From: Elizabethkingia bruuniana
Lineage (GTDB): Bacteria > Bacteroidota > Bacteroidia > Flavobacteriales > Weeksellaceae
Length of the DNA stretch: 64,000 nucleotides
Assembly: GCF_002024805.1 (NCBI RefSeq)
Contig: NZ_CP014337.1
Location: 1,426,001 to 1,490,000, forward strand
Reading direction: 5' to 3'
Every line of letters starts with the position of its first letter. The stretch's first letter is position 1. Position numbers and translations under genes: made by a program. Of the stretch, positions 17,101 through 26,407 are shown piece by piece. Under the pieces are notes generated by a model. It was given only the letters and a program-made list of their open reading frames with translations. It made no database searches and was not told where the DNA came from.

Positions 17101-18633
17101 TTATATAGGGTTTTTAGATTGTTCCTCTCCTATTTCCTGGATCAGATTTATTATTTTTTGTATTTCATCAATTGTGGTCATGGGATTGAGAAGTGTAAAC
17201 TTCAGGTAGAATTGTTTGTTGACCTTAGTTCCGGCTACCATCGCTTTACCACTGTCGAAGACTGCCTGCTTTATTTTCTGATTTAGTTCTGTTAATCTGT
17301 CTTCAGGAAAACCCGCCGGAGCATATCGGAAAACCAGAGCGCTGATTTCGGGGCTGTTCAGAGTTTCGAAATTTTCATATTCATTTAGCAGATAATAAAC
17401 TTCTTTTGTCAGATCAATAATCTCGTCTATATAACTGCCTAGCTTTTCTTCTCCAACGGTTCTCAAGGTAAACCAGAATTTCAGTGCATCGAATCTTCTT
17501 GTAGTCTGCAGTGATTTTTTTACCAGATTCGGAACACCGGAAGTTTCCTGATCTTTTGGATTTAGGTAGTCTGCGTAGTACTGAATGAAACTAACATTGT
17601 TATGATCACGCATTAAAAACATGCTGGCACTTATTGGCTGAAAGAAGGTTTTGTGCAGGTCAATAGTACAAGAGTCAGCATTTTCCAGACCAGCTAGTTT
17701 GCTGCGGTGCTGATTGCTGAGTAACAAACCTCCGCCATATGCTGCATCTACATGGAACCACATTCCGTTTTCCTGAGCAATTCTGCTGATTTCAGGAAGC
17801 GGATCAATAGAACCAAAATCAGTTGTTCCGGCTGTACCTACAATGGCAATAGGTAAGTTGCCTTTTTCTCGCTCTTCATACAAGAGTTCTTCTAGTTTTC
17901 GGATATCCATTTTATAATCCTGATCTACCGGGACACTGATAATCGCATCTTTACCAAGTCCCAGTATGCTGGCTCCTTTGTTTAAGCTAAAGTGACTTTT
18001 TTCTGAGCAGAATATTCTGAATTTTTTTGCTTCTGCAGGAAGACCATGCTGATCAGGTATGATATTATAATTTTTCTTGATATAGGCATCTCTTGCTATT
18101 AATAATGCCATTAAGTTGGACTGTGTTCCTCCGCTGGTAAAGACTCCGTCGAAGCCCTCAGGATACTTCATTTTTTTTCCCATCCATTCAATAAGGCGAA
18201 GTTCTATTGTCGTAGCGCCAAGACTCTGATCCCAGGTATCCATGGAACTGTTGATGGAACTGATAATCATTTCTGCTGCCAGCGTCGGGATTAATATTGG
18301 ACAGTTAAGATGTGCAACATAAGAACTGTGATGAAATGCTGTTGCATCATTAATATAGATATCGCATAATTCGGAAAGACATTCTCTTACAGATATTGTT
18401 TCACCGCTGTTAATATCTACAAGATTCATTTTGCTTTTATTCCGCTGAACAGAAGTATCTCCTAATGGTGTTTGTCGGGTTTGCAAAAAATTGGTGATTA
18501 CCTCCAGTGTGTCTTGTACTGTTTTCTGGTAATAGTTTATATTTTCGGGTGTCCCATGGAAGATATCCATGTATTCGGAGCTGCCCCCTTTCAATACCTT
18601 TCGATAAGGTATTGTTTCGATTTTTGTTTCCAT
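17101..18633 (-). CDS. PLP-dependent amino acid decarboxylase (DesA-like, group II)
   Basis: 510 residues, group II decarboxylase. The PLP-binding Lys328 is seen in DLHKTFFQP, the cofactor-contacting Asp296 in FHVDAAYGGG, and the ring-stacking His214 in EKSHFS. It probably decarboxylates lysine to cadaverine, the building block of desferrioxamine and bisucaberin; a 2,4-diaminobutyrate-type substrate is the alternative. First gene of the four-gene siderophore operon, with a perfect -7 box and an inverted repeat upstream, so it likely carries the iron-controlled promoter. Confidence 0.9.
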   Translation of the reverse strand: METKIETIPYRKVLKGGSSEYMDIFHGTPENINYYQKTVQDTLEVITNFLQTRQTPLGDTSVQRNKSKMNLVDINSGETISVRECLSELCDIYINDATAFHHSSYVAHLNCPILIPTLAAEMIISSINSSMDTWDQSLGATTIELRLIEWMGKKMKYPEGFDGVFTSGGTQSNLMALLIARDAYIKKNYNIIPDQHGLPAEAKKFRIFCSEKSHFSLNKGASILGLGKDAIISVPVDQDYKMDIRKLEELLYEEREKGNLPIAIVGTAGTTDFGSIDPLPEISRIAQENGMWFHVDAAYGGGLLLSNQHRSKLAGLENADSCTIDLHKTFFQPISASMFLMRDHNNVSFIQYYADYLNPKDQETSGVPNLVKKSLQTTRRFDALKFWFTLRTVGEEKLGSYIDEIIDLTKEVYYLLNEYENFETLNSPEISALVFRYAPAGFPEDRLTELNQKIKQAVFDSGKAMVAGTKVNKQFYLKFTLLNPMTTIDEIQKIINLIQEIGEEQSKNPI

Positions 18634-18641
18634 AATGTCTG

Positions 18642-18669
18642 ATTTGGTATAAAATTTATTAGACCAAAT
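18642..18669. promoter_or_regulatory. Candidate iron-responsive operator of the siderophore operon
   Basis: ATTTGGT at 18642-18648 and ACCAAAT at 18663-18669 form a perfect 7-bp inverted repeat with a 14-base AT-rich spacer. The right arm overlaps the -7 box at 18665-18672, so a bound repressor would block the promoter. Fur or a DtxR-type regulator is a guess; the sequence is not a classical Fur box. Confidence 0.35.
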
Positions 18670-18672
18670 GTA
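18665..18672 (-). promoter_or_regulatory. -7 promoter box of the siderophore operon
   Basis: The minus strand reads TACATTTG, matching TAnnTTTG, 32 bases upstream of the decarboxylase ATG. Confidence 0.5.
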
Positions 18673-18758
18673 TGTTATTTTTATTTAATCTAAATTAATA
18701 TAATGTTATGATTTTTGTCACTCCACTAATTAAAATATATCAATAAGTATAGAATTAA

Positions 18759-18778
18759 AGGCCTCTGAAAAGAGGCCT
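18759..18778 (-). terminator. Terminator of the GH130/symporter operon
   Basis: AGGCCTCT-GAAA-AGAGGCCT, an 8-bp GC-rich perfect stem with a tetraloop, 47 bases after the GH130 stop. The minus-strand tail is TTTAATTC, a short T-run. Confidence 0.7.
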
Positions 18779-18825
18779 CTAACTAGGAATATGAATGAAA
18801 AGTAAGTAAATTATGTGATTCAGTT

Positions 18826-20007
18826 TTAGCTTTTAGCAGATAAATTGTTTTTGATAATAGTATTGAGTGTTTCAACGGATGTTGCTGATCTGAAGCCATC
18901 TTCCGGAGTATTGACTACATAATCCATTAGTTTATCAATGGTCGAAGTGGCAACATGCAGGCGGGTATCTGATGAGGCATAATAAATAAATAGAGTACCA
19001 TCATTATCGGAAACCCAGCCGTTAGAAAACACAACGTTAGAGACATCACCTATACGTTCTTCAGCTTCCGGGGCCATAAAGTAACCTGCAGGCTTATGAA
19101 TGACCTGTGTAATATCATCCAGACTGGTCATAAACATATAGAGAACATAACGAAGGCCTGCAGCTGTATTGCGCACACCATGAGCCAGATGCAGCCACCC
19201 TTTCTCTGTTTTTATAGGTGCCGGACCTAATCCGTTTTTAGCTTCGTAAACAGTATGATACTTTTTCTGATCAATCAATACTTCTTCGGTAACTTCAGCA
19301 TTCTCCATACTTTTGCTTAGTCCCAGTCCTATTCCGCCACCAGTTCCGGCTTCTATAAAGCTATCTTGCGGACGTGTATAGAATGCATACTGCCCATTTA
19401 TAAATTCAGGATGCAGAACAACATTGCGTTGTTGAGTCGACTTTGTTTTTAAATCCGGCAATCGCTCCCAGTCTTTTAAATCTTTAGTCCGTACAATACC
19501 GCACTGTGCTATAGCAGCAGACTGATCGCCTGGAACAGCTTCCGGGTCTCTTCGCTCTGTACAAAATAATCCGTAGATCCAGCCATCTTCATGCTGTACA
19601 ATACGCATGTCATAGATATTAGTATCCGGTATATCTGTTTCGGGGATTGTAATCGGATAATCTCTGAACCGAAAACCTTCTGTGCCATTATTACTTTCTG
19701 CCACAGCGAAAAAGGATTTTCTGTCGTTTCCTTCTACCCTTGCAATCACCAGATATTTATCATTTTGTTTTATGGCTCCGGCATTAAATACAGCATTTAT
19801 TCCGAAACGTTCCATCAGATAAGGATTAGTTTTTTCATTCAGATCATATTTCCAGAGAACCGGAGCATGTTCTGCTGTAAGAACAGGGTTTTCGTATCTG
19901 TCGTAGATACCATTGCCGAGGGTTTGTTGTTTTATGTTTTCTTTTAAGATAAGTTTTTCATAGGCCTCGTTAAGCGCCTTTTTTCTTGTCTCGAAATATA
20001 AACTCAT
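18826..20007 (-). CDS. GH130_1 phosphorylase, probable 4-O-beta-mannosyl-glucose phosphorylase
   Basis: 393 residues, five-bladed propeller family GH130. The stretch [19 protein letters not shown] and the catalytic Asp133 in NIYDMR match the mannosyl-glucose phosphorylase subfamily (GH130_1), which splits beta-1,4-mannosyl-glucose with phosphate into mannose 1-phosphate and glucose. No signal peptide, so cytoplasmic. It is downstream of a GPH symporter (25 bases) that would import the disaccharide, with an AraC regulator beyond. In Bacteroides fragilis the same enzyme works with an epimerase and mannanase; neither is in this window. Confidence 0.85.
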   Translation of the reverse strand: MSLYFETRKKALNEAYEKLILKENIKQQTLGNGIYDRYENPVLTAEHAPVLWKYDLNEKTNPYLMERFGINAVFNAGAIKQNDKYLVIARVEGNDRKSFFAVAESNNGTEGFRFRDYPITIPETDIPDTNIYDMRIVQHEDGWIYGLFCTERRDPEAVPGDQSAAIAQCGIVRTKDLKDWERLPDLKTKSTQQRNVVLHPEFINGQYAFYTRPQDSFIEAGTGGGIGLGLSKSMENAEVTEEVLIDQKKYHTVYEAKNGLGPAPIKTEKGWLHLAHGVRNTAAGLRYVLYMFMTSLDDITQVIHKPAGYFMAPEAEERIGDVSNVVFSNGWVSDNDGTLFIYYASSDTRLHVATSTIDKLMDYVVNTPEDGFRSATSVETLNTIIKNNLSAKS

Positions 20008-20032
20008 AGAATTAAGTGTAGGTTATTATTTT

Positions 20033-21412
20033 TTAGTTTCGTTTTTGTTCAAGATCCTGTTCTATAATCTTCATTTGTTTTTCGTGTAACGGATAAAAAA
20101 GAATGAAAACCATCGAGATAATTGCAGCAGCGGCAGGTAATAGACTTAACATAAGTTTAATGCCTGTTTGTGCAAAGGCTGTTTGCAGAACATTTGCCTG
20201 AAATCCGAAGAATGCTAATAAGGCGCCGCTCGCCCATCCGCCAATAGCCCATCCTAATTTCTGAGACATTGAAGATGCTGAAAATATAAGACCTGTAGCT
20301 CTTCTGCCTTGTTTCCATTCGGAGTAATCAGCAGTATCTGCATACATAGACCACAATAAAGGAAATATACTACCGGCACATATACTGATGATAAGCTGGA
20401 GAACCAATACTCCGGCGATACTATTCTTTCCTAAAAAGTAAAAAAGTATACTGAAAATAGCAGCGAAAAGCATAGCAAAGAAAAATGTTTTCTTCTTGCC
20501 TATTTTATTGGCTACAGGAGTTGCAGCAATAACACCTATAATGTTTGCAGCCTGTCCCAGCACAAGGTATACTGTTGTTAGAGAGATTTGCACTCCGACA
20601 AAAGAAAGAATATCTGCATCTGTTTTATTTAAGTAATACTTGAAGTAATAAATGGCAACGCCATCTCTCACAGTGTTAAATAATAAAGTAGAAACACCAG
20701 CTCCCAATAATATCCACCAAGGCTTGTTGGCGAAAAGATCTTTCAGATCATTTTTTAGTGTAGAATTATTTTCTTTTACAGGGATTATACGTTCTTTGGT
20801 CCCTGCAAAGCACAATAAAAATAAGATTGAGGCTATAATACCAAAAACTACCATAGCATACACCCAGCCCATTGCAAATGTAAGAGTTCCGTCTCCGAAT
20901 ATTTTTACTAAAGGTTCTATCAGCCACAATGCAACAAGACTACCTATAAATGCAAAAACCATTCTGTAAGAAGCAAGAGCTGTACGTTCTTTAGGGGCTG
21001 AAGATATAACTCCGAGTAATGATGCGTATGGTACATTGATAAGGGAATAGACCATCATCATTACCGAATAAGTAATATAGGCATAAATGAGCCTGCCGTT
21101 TTCACTAAAGTCTGGTCTGAAAAATGTAAAAACACCCATTACTGCAAACGGCAGAACCATCCATACCAGAAAAGGGCGAAATTTTCCCCACTTGGTGGAC
21201 ACACGGTCTGAAATAAGTCCAACTACAGGATCGAAAAAAGCATCCCATACTTTGGTAACCAGAAACATGGTGCCGGCAGTTGCTGCAGTGATGCCAAATA
21301 CATCGGTATAAAAGAATAATAAGTACATGCTGAAAATCTTCCAGAACATAGATGATGCTGCATCGCCTAATCCATAGGCAATCTTTTCTTTCACTCTTAT
21401 TTTTTCATTCAT
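20033..21412 (-). CDS. GPH-family (MelB-like) sugar:cation symporter, MFS
   Basis: 459 residues, about 12 membrane helices. N-terminal KEKIAYGLGDAASSMFWK, DAFFDPVVGLISDRV after helix 2, and YADTADYSEWKQGRRATGL in the second half are hallmarks of the glycoside-pentoside-hexuronide symporters. It probably brings beta-mannosyl-glucose or a related mannoside across the inner membrane with Na+ or H+. First gene of the operon with the GH130 phosphorylase, divergent from the AraC regulator. Confidence 0.9.
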   Translation of the reverse strand: MNEKIRVKEKIAYGLGDAASSMFWKIFSMYLLFFYTDVFGITAATAGTMFLVTKVWDAFFDPVVGLISDRVSTKWGKFRPFLVWMVLPFAVMGVFTFFRPDFSENGRLIYAYITYSVMMMVYSLINVPYASLLGVISSAPKERTALASYRMVFAFIGSLVALWLIEPLVKIFGDGTLTFAMGWVYAMVVFGIIASILFLLCFAGTKERIIPVKENNSTLKNDLKDLFANKPWWILLGAGVSTLLFNTVRDGVAIYYFKYYLNKTDADILSFVGVQISLTTVYLVLGQAANIIGVIAATPVANKIGKKKTFFFAMLFAAIFSILFYFLGKNSIAGVLVLQLIISICAGSIFPLLWSMYADTADYSEWKQGRRATGLIFSASSMSQKLGWAIGGWASGALLAFFGFQANVLQTAFAQTGIKLMLSLLPAAAAIISMVFILFYPLHEKQMKIIEQDLEQKRN

Positions 21413-21512
21413 GAATTAGGCTGTTATCGGGATGATAAAAATAGTACCAGACGGAATACGAACATAATACTTTTTTGACATTAAATAATACAAAATAATC
21501 AATGTATAAATA

Positions 21513-21533
21513 ATGTGCATTGTGAATGCGCAT
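21513..21533. promoter_or_regulatory. Candidate AraC-regulator binding site
   Basis: ATGTGCATT-GTG-AATGCGCAT, 9-bp inverted arms with one mismatch, in the middle of the 195-base gap between the divergent symporter and AraC genes. A site for the AraC-type regulator or a CRP-like protein is possible. Confidence 0.35.
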
Positions 21534-21607
21534 GAAAATTAAATTATTTATAATTTTAAGTTAACAAACTGTTTTATAATTATTGATACTTTTATGACCT
21601 TTAATTA

Positions 21608-22504
21608 ATGACTAGAGAATTTGGTATGCTTAATAATCTGCTCCGGGAAATAATACCTTTAACACCAGGTGACTGCTTTACAATTTTTACCCGTGTAAAG
21701 TCGGACTTCGATTTTCCACTCCATAGTCATGAAGAAATAGAGCTAAACTTTATTCATAATGGCAAAGGTGCAAGAAGGATTATTGGAGATCATATTTCGG
21801 TAATAGATGATTACGAGCTTGTAATGATTGGTCCCAACCTGCCGCATATGTGGGAAACTTATGAGTTTGAGGGCAAAGAGATGATGGAGGTAACAATCCA
21901 GTTTCATAAGGATTTTCTGGACGAAAGATTCCTGAACCGAAATCAGATGAGCTGTATGCGAAAGATGATAGAATTATCGTCCAGAGGAATATTATTTTCT
22001 AAAGAAGCAACCCAGAAAATAATGCTGCGCTTACTAAACCTGGATCAGAAACAGGGATTTAATTCTGTTTTGGAATTGTTATCGGTGTTGCACGATCTTT
22101 CTACATCCAAAAATATGCAGACACTGTCTGATAATATCTTCTTCAATCAAGAATCTTATAACAGCAGACGAATTCAGAGGGTAATGGAATATGTTAACCA
22201 TCACTTTCATCAGAATATTTCTTTAGGTGAAGTTGCTAAACTTGTGAATATGACGGAGATGTCTTTTAGCCGCTTTTTCAAAAGACGCACAGGTGTTACA
22301 TTTATGGACTCGTTATTAGAATGCAGGTTGGGAAATGCGTGCAGAATGCTGATTGATACAACTCAGTCTGTTTCAGAAATTGCTTATCACTGTGGTTTTA
22401 ATAATATTTCCAACTTTAACAGGCTATTCAAAAAAAGAAAAGGCTGTACCCCGAAAGAGTTCCGGCATGATTACAATTTTTATGGAAACCGTAAATTTAT
22501 CTGA
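21608..22504 (+). CDS. AraC-family transcriptional regulator
   Basis: 298 residues. An N-terminal cupin-type sensor domain (FPLHSHEEIELNFIHNGKG, then LVMIGPNLPHMWE) covers about residues 1-160. The C-terminal double helix-turn-helix spans about 190-290 (ISLGEVAKLVNMTEMSFSRFFKRRTG and VSEIAYHCGFNNISNFNRLFKKRKG). Divergent from the symporter/GH130 operon, so I infer that it senses the imported sugar or a product and activates that operon. Confidence 0.93.
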   Translation: MTREFGMLNNLLREIIPLTPGDCFTIFTRVKSDFDFPLHSHEEIELNFIHNGKGARRIIGDHISVIDDYELVMIGPNLPHMWETYEFEGKEMMEVTIQFHKDFLDERFLNRNQMSCMRKMIELSSRGILFSKEATQKIMLRLLNLDQKQGFNSVLELLSVLHDLSTSKNMQTLSDNIFFNQESYNSRRIQRVMEYVNHHFHQNISLGEVAKLVNMTEMSFSRFFKRRTGVTFMDSLLECRLGNACRMLIDTTQSVSEIAYHCGFNNISNFNRLFKKRKGCTPKEFRHDYNFYGNRKFI

Positions 22505-22621
22505 CTCTTTTTATGGCATTTAAGTAAATTAAATCTTTCTATTTCTCCCTGTTGATTGGGTATTTCAGATTTTTTGGTATTTTTAGGACTTTAATTAATA
22601 TTCGCAATATATAATCATTTA

Positions 22622-24877
22622 ATGAAAACATTATCAGAAATTGAACAGCTGCTTGCTGACGGAGATATTGAACAGGCTAAAATTGCAATTCACGAATTAT
22701 ACAAAGAAAACCCTAACGATACAGAGATTCTACATGTGTTTATTCAAACCGAATGGGCATGGGTAATGGAGAATCAACCTGAAGCAAATTATATTCAGGA
22801 TAACATAATACCCTATATTCAAAAATTAATACAGCTGGAGAATGACAATTCTATGAAGTCTCAGCTTTTGTCCTATCTTGATTTCCAGAATCCTGTTATT
22901 CCGGAAGAAGATGTATTGCGCTATCTGAATGATCTGAAAAATGATCCTGTATATGAGGCTCAGGCAACAGACCTTTTTATTTATTATAACGATGTGAACG
23001 AAAAGCATGAAGACCTTATTCAGTGGATCGATTACGGGTTGGAGAATTATAAAAAATGGACACAGGATTCCAGAGAGCTTCAGGATGCTGAAATGTCCAA
23101 ATATCTGTTTCATAAATTCAGATATCTGAAATATCATAATGCTCCTGTTGTTGATATTTTGCAGCTGATCAGCAAGAACATGCATAATATTTTGCTTTTT
23201 AATGAATTCCAGTATTTTGAATTAGCGGATTTTATATACGAGAATTCAGATTATCATTTGTTGGGGAAACTATTATGTAAGGTTACAGAATTAGAAAATA
23301 CAGATGAAGAAGTCCATAACGAGCTTGCACTATGGGAAAGACGTATAGATAAAATCCTTAGAAATGGATTTGAGGATGAAAAACTTATGTATTTTGTTCT
23401 GCTTATTCAGAAGAATTACGGAGAACTTAATGATATTACTGAAGCAGATCATCTGGAAAACTGCCAGTTTTATATTGCAGAGTATCCTAACTCTAAATGG
23501 CCATTCCACTTTGCAGGGACTATGAAGTTCAATGAACAAAGGTATGAAGAGGCTCTTACTTACTTCAATGAAACTTTGCAGTTAGGAGGCAGTTCCACGG
23601 CGTTGTACAGATGGATAATCTCCTACTATCTTGTGAATGGTATACTTCCGGAACAAACTTATGCTGTAAACGATATTCCAAATGAGTGGTATAACAACGG
23701 TGTATGTATATCGGAATTTTTAGACGAACATAAACTTTCGGGACGTCAGGAAGCATCAGAAATACTAGAATTATTCTACCTGAACGCTTACAAAGGATTA
23801 GAAGATTATTTCTATGAAAACCGCTATGAAAGCCATCCTTATACAACTCCGCATCTTTGGGCGATGTGCTGTAATAACCTTGCTATAGCTTATATCGGAA
23901 CCGGAGATTTGGAGAAAGCAGAAGTTGCTGCAGCGAAAGGACTAGAGCTTTCAGAATTCTATGAACTGCACGATACTTTGGCAACGATATATGAAAAGTT
24001 AGATAATTTTGAAGGCGCCAGAAATCAGTATGGAATATTAACTTATGAATACGGACCTGAATGTTTTGATGAATTCAGATACCTGCATTATGAAGCTAAA
24101 AGAATAAAGTATGCGACAATATTAGGCGAACTGGAAAATCCGATGGAAGTTCTGAAAGAACGTCTGAAAAATTATGAAGATTATGTTAGCAGAAATGGAG
24201 TAAATGAAGAAAACTCTGTTGAACTTTATAACCTGTCTAATGCCTTGGATTTAGGAGTTTCACATTTGGTACAAGATTATTCTAATGTTGAAAAGATTGA
24301 ATTCTGGAATCAGTTTACATCTGAATTTCCGCAGAATTCCAACCCTTATTATATGCTGATGCAGGCTTATAATGAAGAAGGAAGATATAAAGAAGCTGTC
24401 GAAAGCGGAGAACGTTTTCTGGAGCTAAAGAACCCGGAGTGGTTATATGAAACAGATAGAATAAAAGCTTATTACCAGATTGGTAAAAACGCATCCTTTA
24501 TCAATGATCACCAAAAGGCTTGTAACTATTTATCAGAAATATTACCAGTTTTGAGGGAAAACGAATTTATGCAGGATTCAGAAGGAACACTTTTGTTTTA
24601 TCTGGTACAGAGCAGCCAGCATGCGAGAAGCGCCGATGAAACGATTAAATGGGCAGAAGAGCATGAAGCTTCTTATGATAAATTCGGATATGACCGCGAT
24701 GAAGACTGGGCCATGATAGAAGTACTGAAATCTCAGCAGCTGATGAACCAAAAGAAACGAGAAGAAGCTTTAGAAAATGTACAGAAAATACTTTCGTTTT
24801 TCCCGGATGATGAGCGTGCTTTAGTTCTTCAGAAAGAACTGAATAAAAAAGGCGGATTCTTTTCAAAATGGTTCTGA
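22622..24877 (+). CDS. Large cytoplasmic TPR protein
   Basis: 751 residues, no signal peptide or membrane helix. Alpha-helical repeats run through most of the chain; clear TPR-like units include KWPFHFAGTMKFNEQRYEEALTYFNETLQLG near residue 290, ALEDYF-flanked NLAIAYIGTGDLEKAEVAAAKGLEL near 420, and YYMLMQAYNEEGRYKEAVESGERFLEL near 580. It is acidic and ends in GGFFSKWF. TPR proteins are scaffolds; the partner is unknown. It stands alone between the AraC gene (117 bases) and glutaryl-CoA dehydrogenase (53 bases). Confidence 0.75.
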   Translation: MKTLSEIEQLLADGDIEQAKIAIHELYKENPNDTEILHVFIQTEWAWVMENQPEANYIQDNIIPYIQKLIQLENDNSMKSQLLSYLDFQNPVIPEEDVLRYLNDLKNDPVYEAQATDLFIYYNDVNEKHEDLIQWIDYGLENYKKWTQDSRELQDAEMSKYLFHKFRYLKYHNAPVVDILQLISKNMHNILLFNEFQYFELADFIYENSDYHLLGKLLCKVTELENTDEEVHNELALWERRIDKILRNGFEDEKLMYFVLLIQKNYGELNDITEADHLENCQFYIAEYPNSKWPFHFAGTMKFNEQRYEEALTYFNETLQLGGSSTALYRWIISYYLVNGILPEQTYAVNDIPNEWYNNGVCISEFLDEHKLSGRQEASEILELFYLNAYKGLEDYFYENRYESHPYTTPHLWAMCCNNLAIAYIGTGDLEKAEVAAAKGLELSEFYELHDTLATIYEKLDNFEGARNQYGILTYEYGPECFDEFRYLHYEAKRIKYATILGELENPMEVLKERLKNYEDYVSRNGVNEENSVELYNLSNALDLGVSHLVQDYSNVEKIEFWNQFTSEFPQNSNPYYMLMQAYNEEGRYKEAVESGERFLELKNPEWLYETDRIKAYYQIGKNASFINDHQKACNYLSEILPVLRENEFMQDSEGTLLFYLVQSSQHARSADETIKWAEEHEASYDKFGYDRDEDWAMIEVLKSQQLMNQKKREEALENVQKILSFFPDDERALVLQKELNKKGGFFSKWF

Positions 24878-24930
24878 TCCGGCATTCCGTGTATCAGATA
24901 TAATTGTTATCTTAGGCTAAAAATATTAAT

Positions 24931-26109
24931 ATGTCATATTACCCAATTCACACCATCCCCGATTATTACTTTATAGACGATTTATTAACAGAGGAACACA
25001 AACTGATCCGACAGTCTGTCCGCGAATGGGTAGATAGCTTTGTAATGCCAAAAATTGATGATGCAGCACAGCATCATAAAGACATTCCGGATCTTATGAA
25101 GGAACTTGGGAAAATTGGAGCTTTAGGTCCCTATATTCCGGAAGAATACGGTGGTGCAGGATTGGATCAGATTTCTTACGGACTGATTATGCAGGAGCTG
25201 GAACGTGGCGATTCTGCAGTTCGTTCGGCAGCATCAGTACAATCGTCATTGGTTATGTTCCCTATAAACGAGTTTGGCTCGGAGGAACAAAAAAAGAAAT
25301 ACCTTCCTCATTTGGCTAGTGGCGAGATGATTGGTGCTTTTGGGCTGACAGAACCCAACCATGGATCCGATCCGGGAAGTATGGAAACTCATTTCAAAGA
25401 TATGGGAGACCACTACCTGTTAAACGGTGCAAAGATGTGGATTACCAATGCTCCATTATGTAATATTGCTGTAGTCTGGGCTAAAGGTGAAGATGGCAAG
25501 GTAAGGGGCTTTATTGTAGAGCGTGGAATGGAAGGCTTTACAACACCTGAAACAATTAATAAATGGTCTTTGCGTGCATCTAAAACCGGAGAATTGGTAT
25601 TCAGAGATGTAAAGGTCCCTAAAGAAAATATATTGCCAAATGTAATTGGACTTAAAGGTCCGCTCTCTTGTCTTAACTCTGCCCGTTATGGTATTTCCTG
25701 GGGTGTTATTGGTGCAGCAATAGATTGTTATTGTACGGCTGTACAATACTCTAAAGAACGAATTCAGTTTGGGAAGCCTATTGCTTCTTACCAGCTTCAG
25801 CAAAAGAAACTGGCAGAATTCCTTACGGAGATTACCAAAGCACAGTTGCTATGCTGGCGTCTTGGAACACTGAAAAATGAACACAGAGCTACACCTGCAC
25901 AAATATCTCTGGCGAAAAGAAATAATGTGAAAATGGCGATTGATATTGCCAGAGAATCCAGACAGATTCTTGGGGGAATGGGAATTATGGGGGAATTCCC
26001 TATGATGCGTCATGCTGCTAACCTGGAGTCAGTGATTACCTATGAGGGAACTCATGATGTACACTTACTCATTACCGGAAATGATATTACCGGAATAAAT
26101 GCTTTTTAA
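24931..26109 (+). CDS. gcdH: Glutaryl-CoA dehydrogenase
   Basis: 392 residues, acyl-CoA dehydrogenase fold. FAD- and substrate-binding segments are FGLTEPNHGSDPGSM and MWITNAP; the catalytic glutamate lies in TYEGTHDVH near the C-terminus, as in known glutaryl-CoA dehydrogenases; the SARYGISWGVIGAAID region also fits that enzyme better than short-chain acyl-CoA dehydrogenases. It converts glutaryl-CoA to crotonyl-CoA in lysine and tryptophan breakdown. It is followed within 4 bases by a small membrane protein gene. Confidence 0.88.
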   Translation: MSYYPIHTIPDYYFIDDLLTEEHKLIRQSVREWVDSFVMPKIDDAAQHHKDIPDLMKELGKIGALGPYIPEEYGGAGLDQISYGLIMQELERGDSAVRSAASVQSSLVMFPINEFGSEEQKKKYLPHLASGEMIGAFGLTEPNHGSDPGSMETHFKDMGDHYLLNGAKMWITNAPLCNIAVVWAKGEDGKVRGFIVERGMEGFTTPETINKWSLRASKTGELVFRDVKVPKENILPNVIGLKGPLSCLNSARYGISWGVIGAAIDCYCTAVQYSKERIQFGKPIASYQLQQKKLAEFLTEITKAQLLCWRLGTLKNEHRATPAQISLAKRNNVKMAIDIARESRQILGGMGIMGEFPMMRHAANLESVITYEGTHDVHLLITGNDITGINAF

Positions 26110-26112
26110 AAA

Positions 26113-26403
26113 TTGAAAGATTCGGATAAAGATTTTATAACTTTCTGGGAACAGAAAAGACAAAAAGGAAGAACTAAATATGCATTGTATGACGGACTAA
26201 GATGGTCTTTGTTTACAGTAGTTTTTGTTATTCTTTTTCAGTATTTTGTATTAGAGACCACAGATCCTCAAAACCTTTGGCTGTCAATAGCAATTAATGT
26301 AGTTGTGTTGTTAGCAGCAGGTTTTGTTCTGTATTATTACTTAATGTGGATGCTTTACGAGCGAAAGTATCTGAAATTAAAATCCTCGGCAAATGAGGAC
26401 TAG
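26113..26403 (+). CDS. Small two-helix membrane protein, TTG start
   Basis: 96 residues from a TTG codon 4 bases after the gcdH stop; no ATG occurs near the N-terminus. A charged start (KDSDKDFITFWEQKRQKGRTKYALYDG) is followed by two membrane helices (about 31-50 and 60-82) and a basic tail. No family recognised beyond small conserved flavobacterial membrane proteins. Probably co-transcribed with gcdH and the following lipoprotein gene. Function unknown. Confidence 0.6.
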   Translation: MKDSDKDFITFWEQKRQKGRTKYALYDGLRWSLFTVVFVILFQYFVLETTDPQNLWLSIAINVVVLLAAGFVLYYYLMWMLYERKYLKLKSSANED

Positions 26404-26407
26404 TTTT

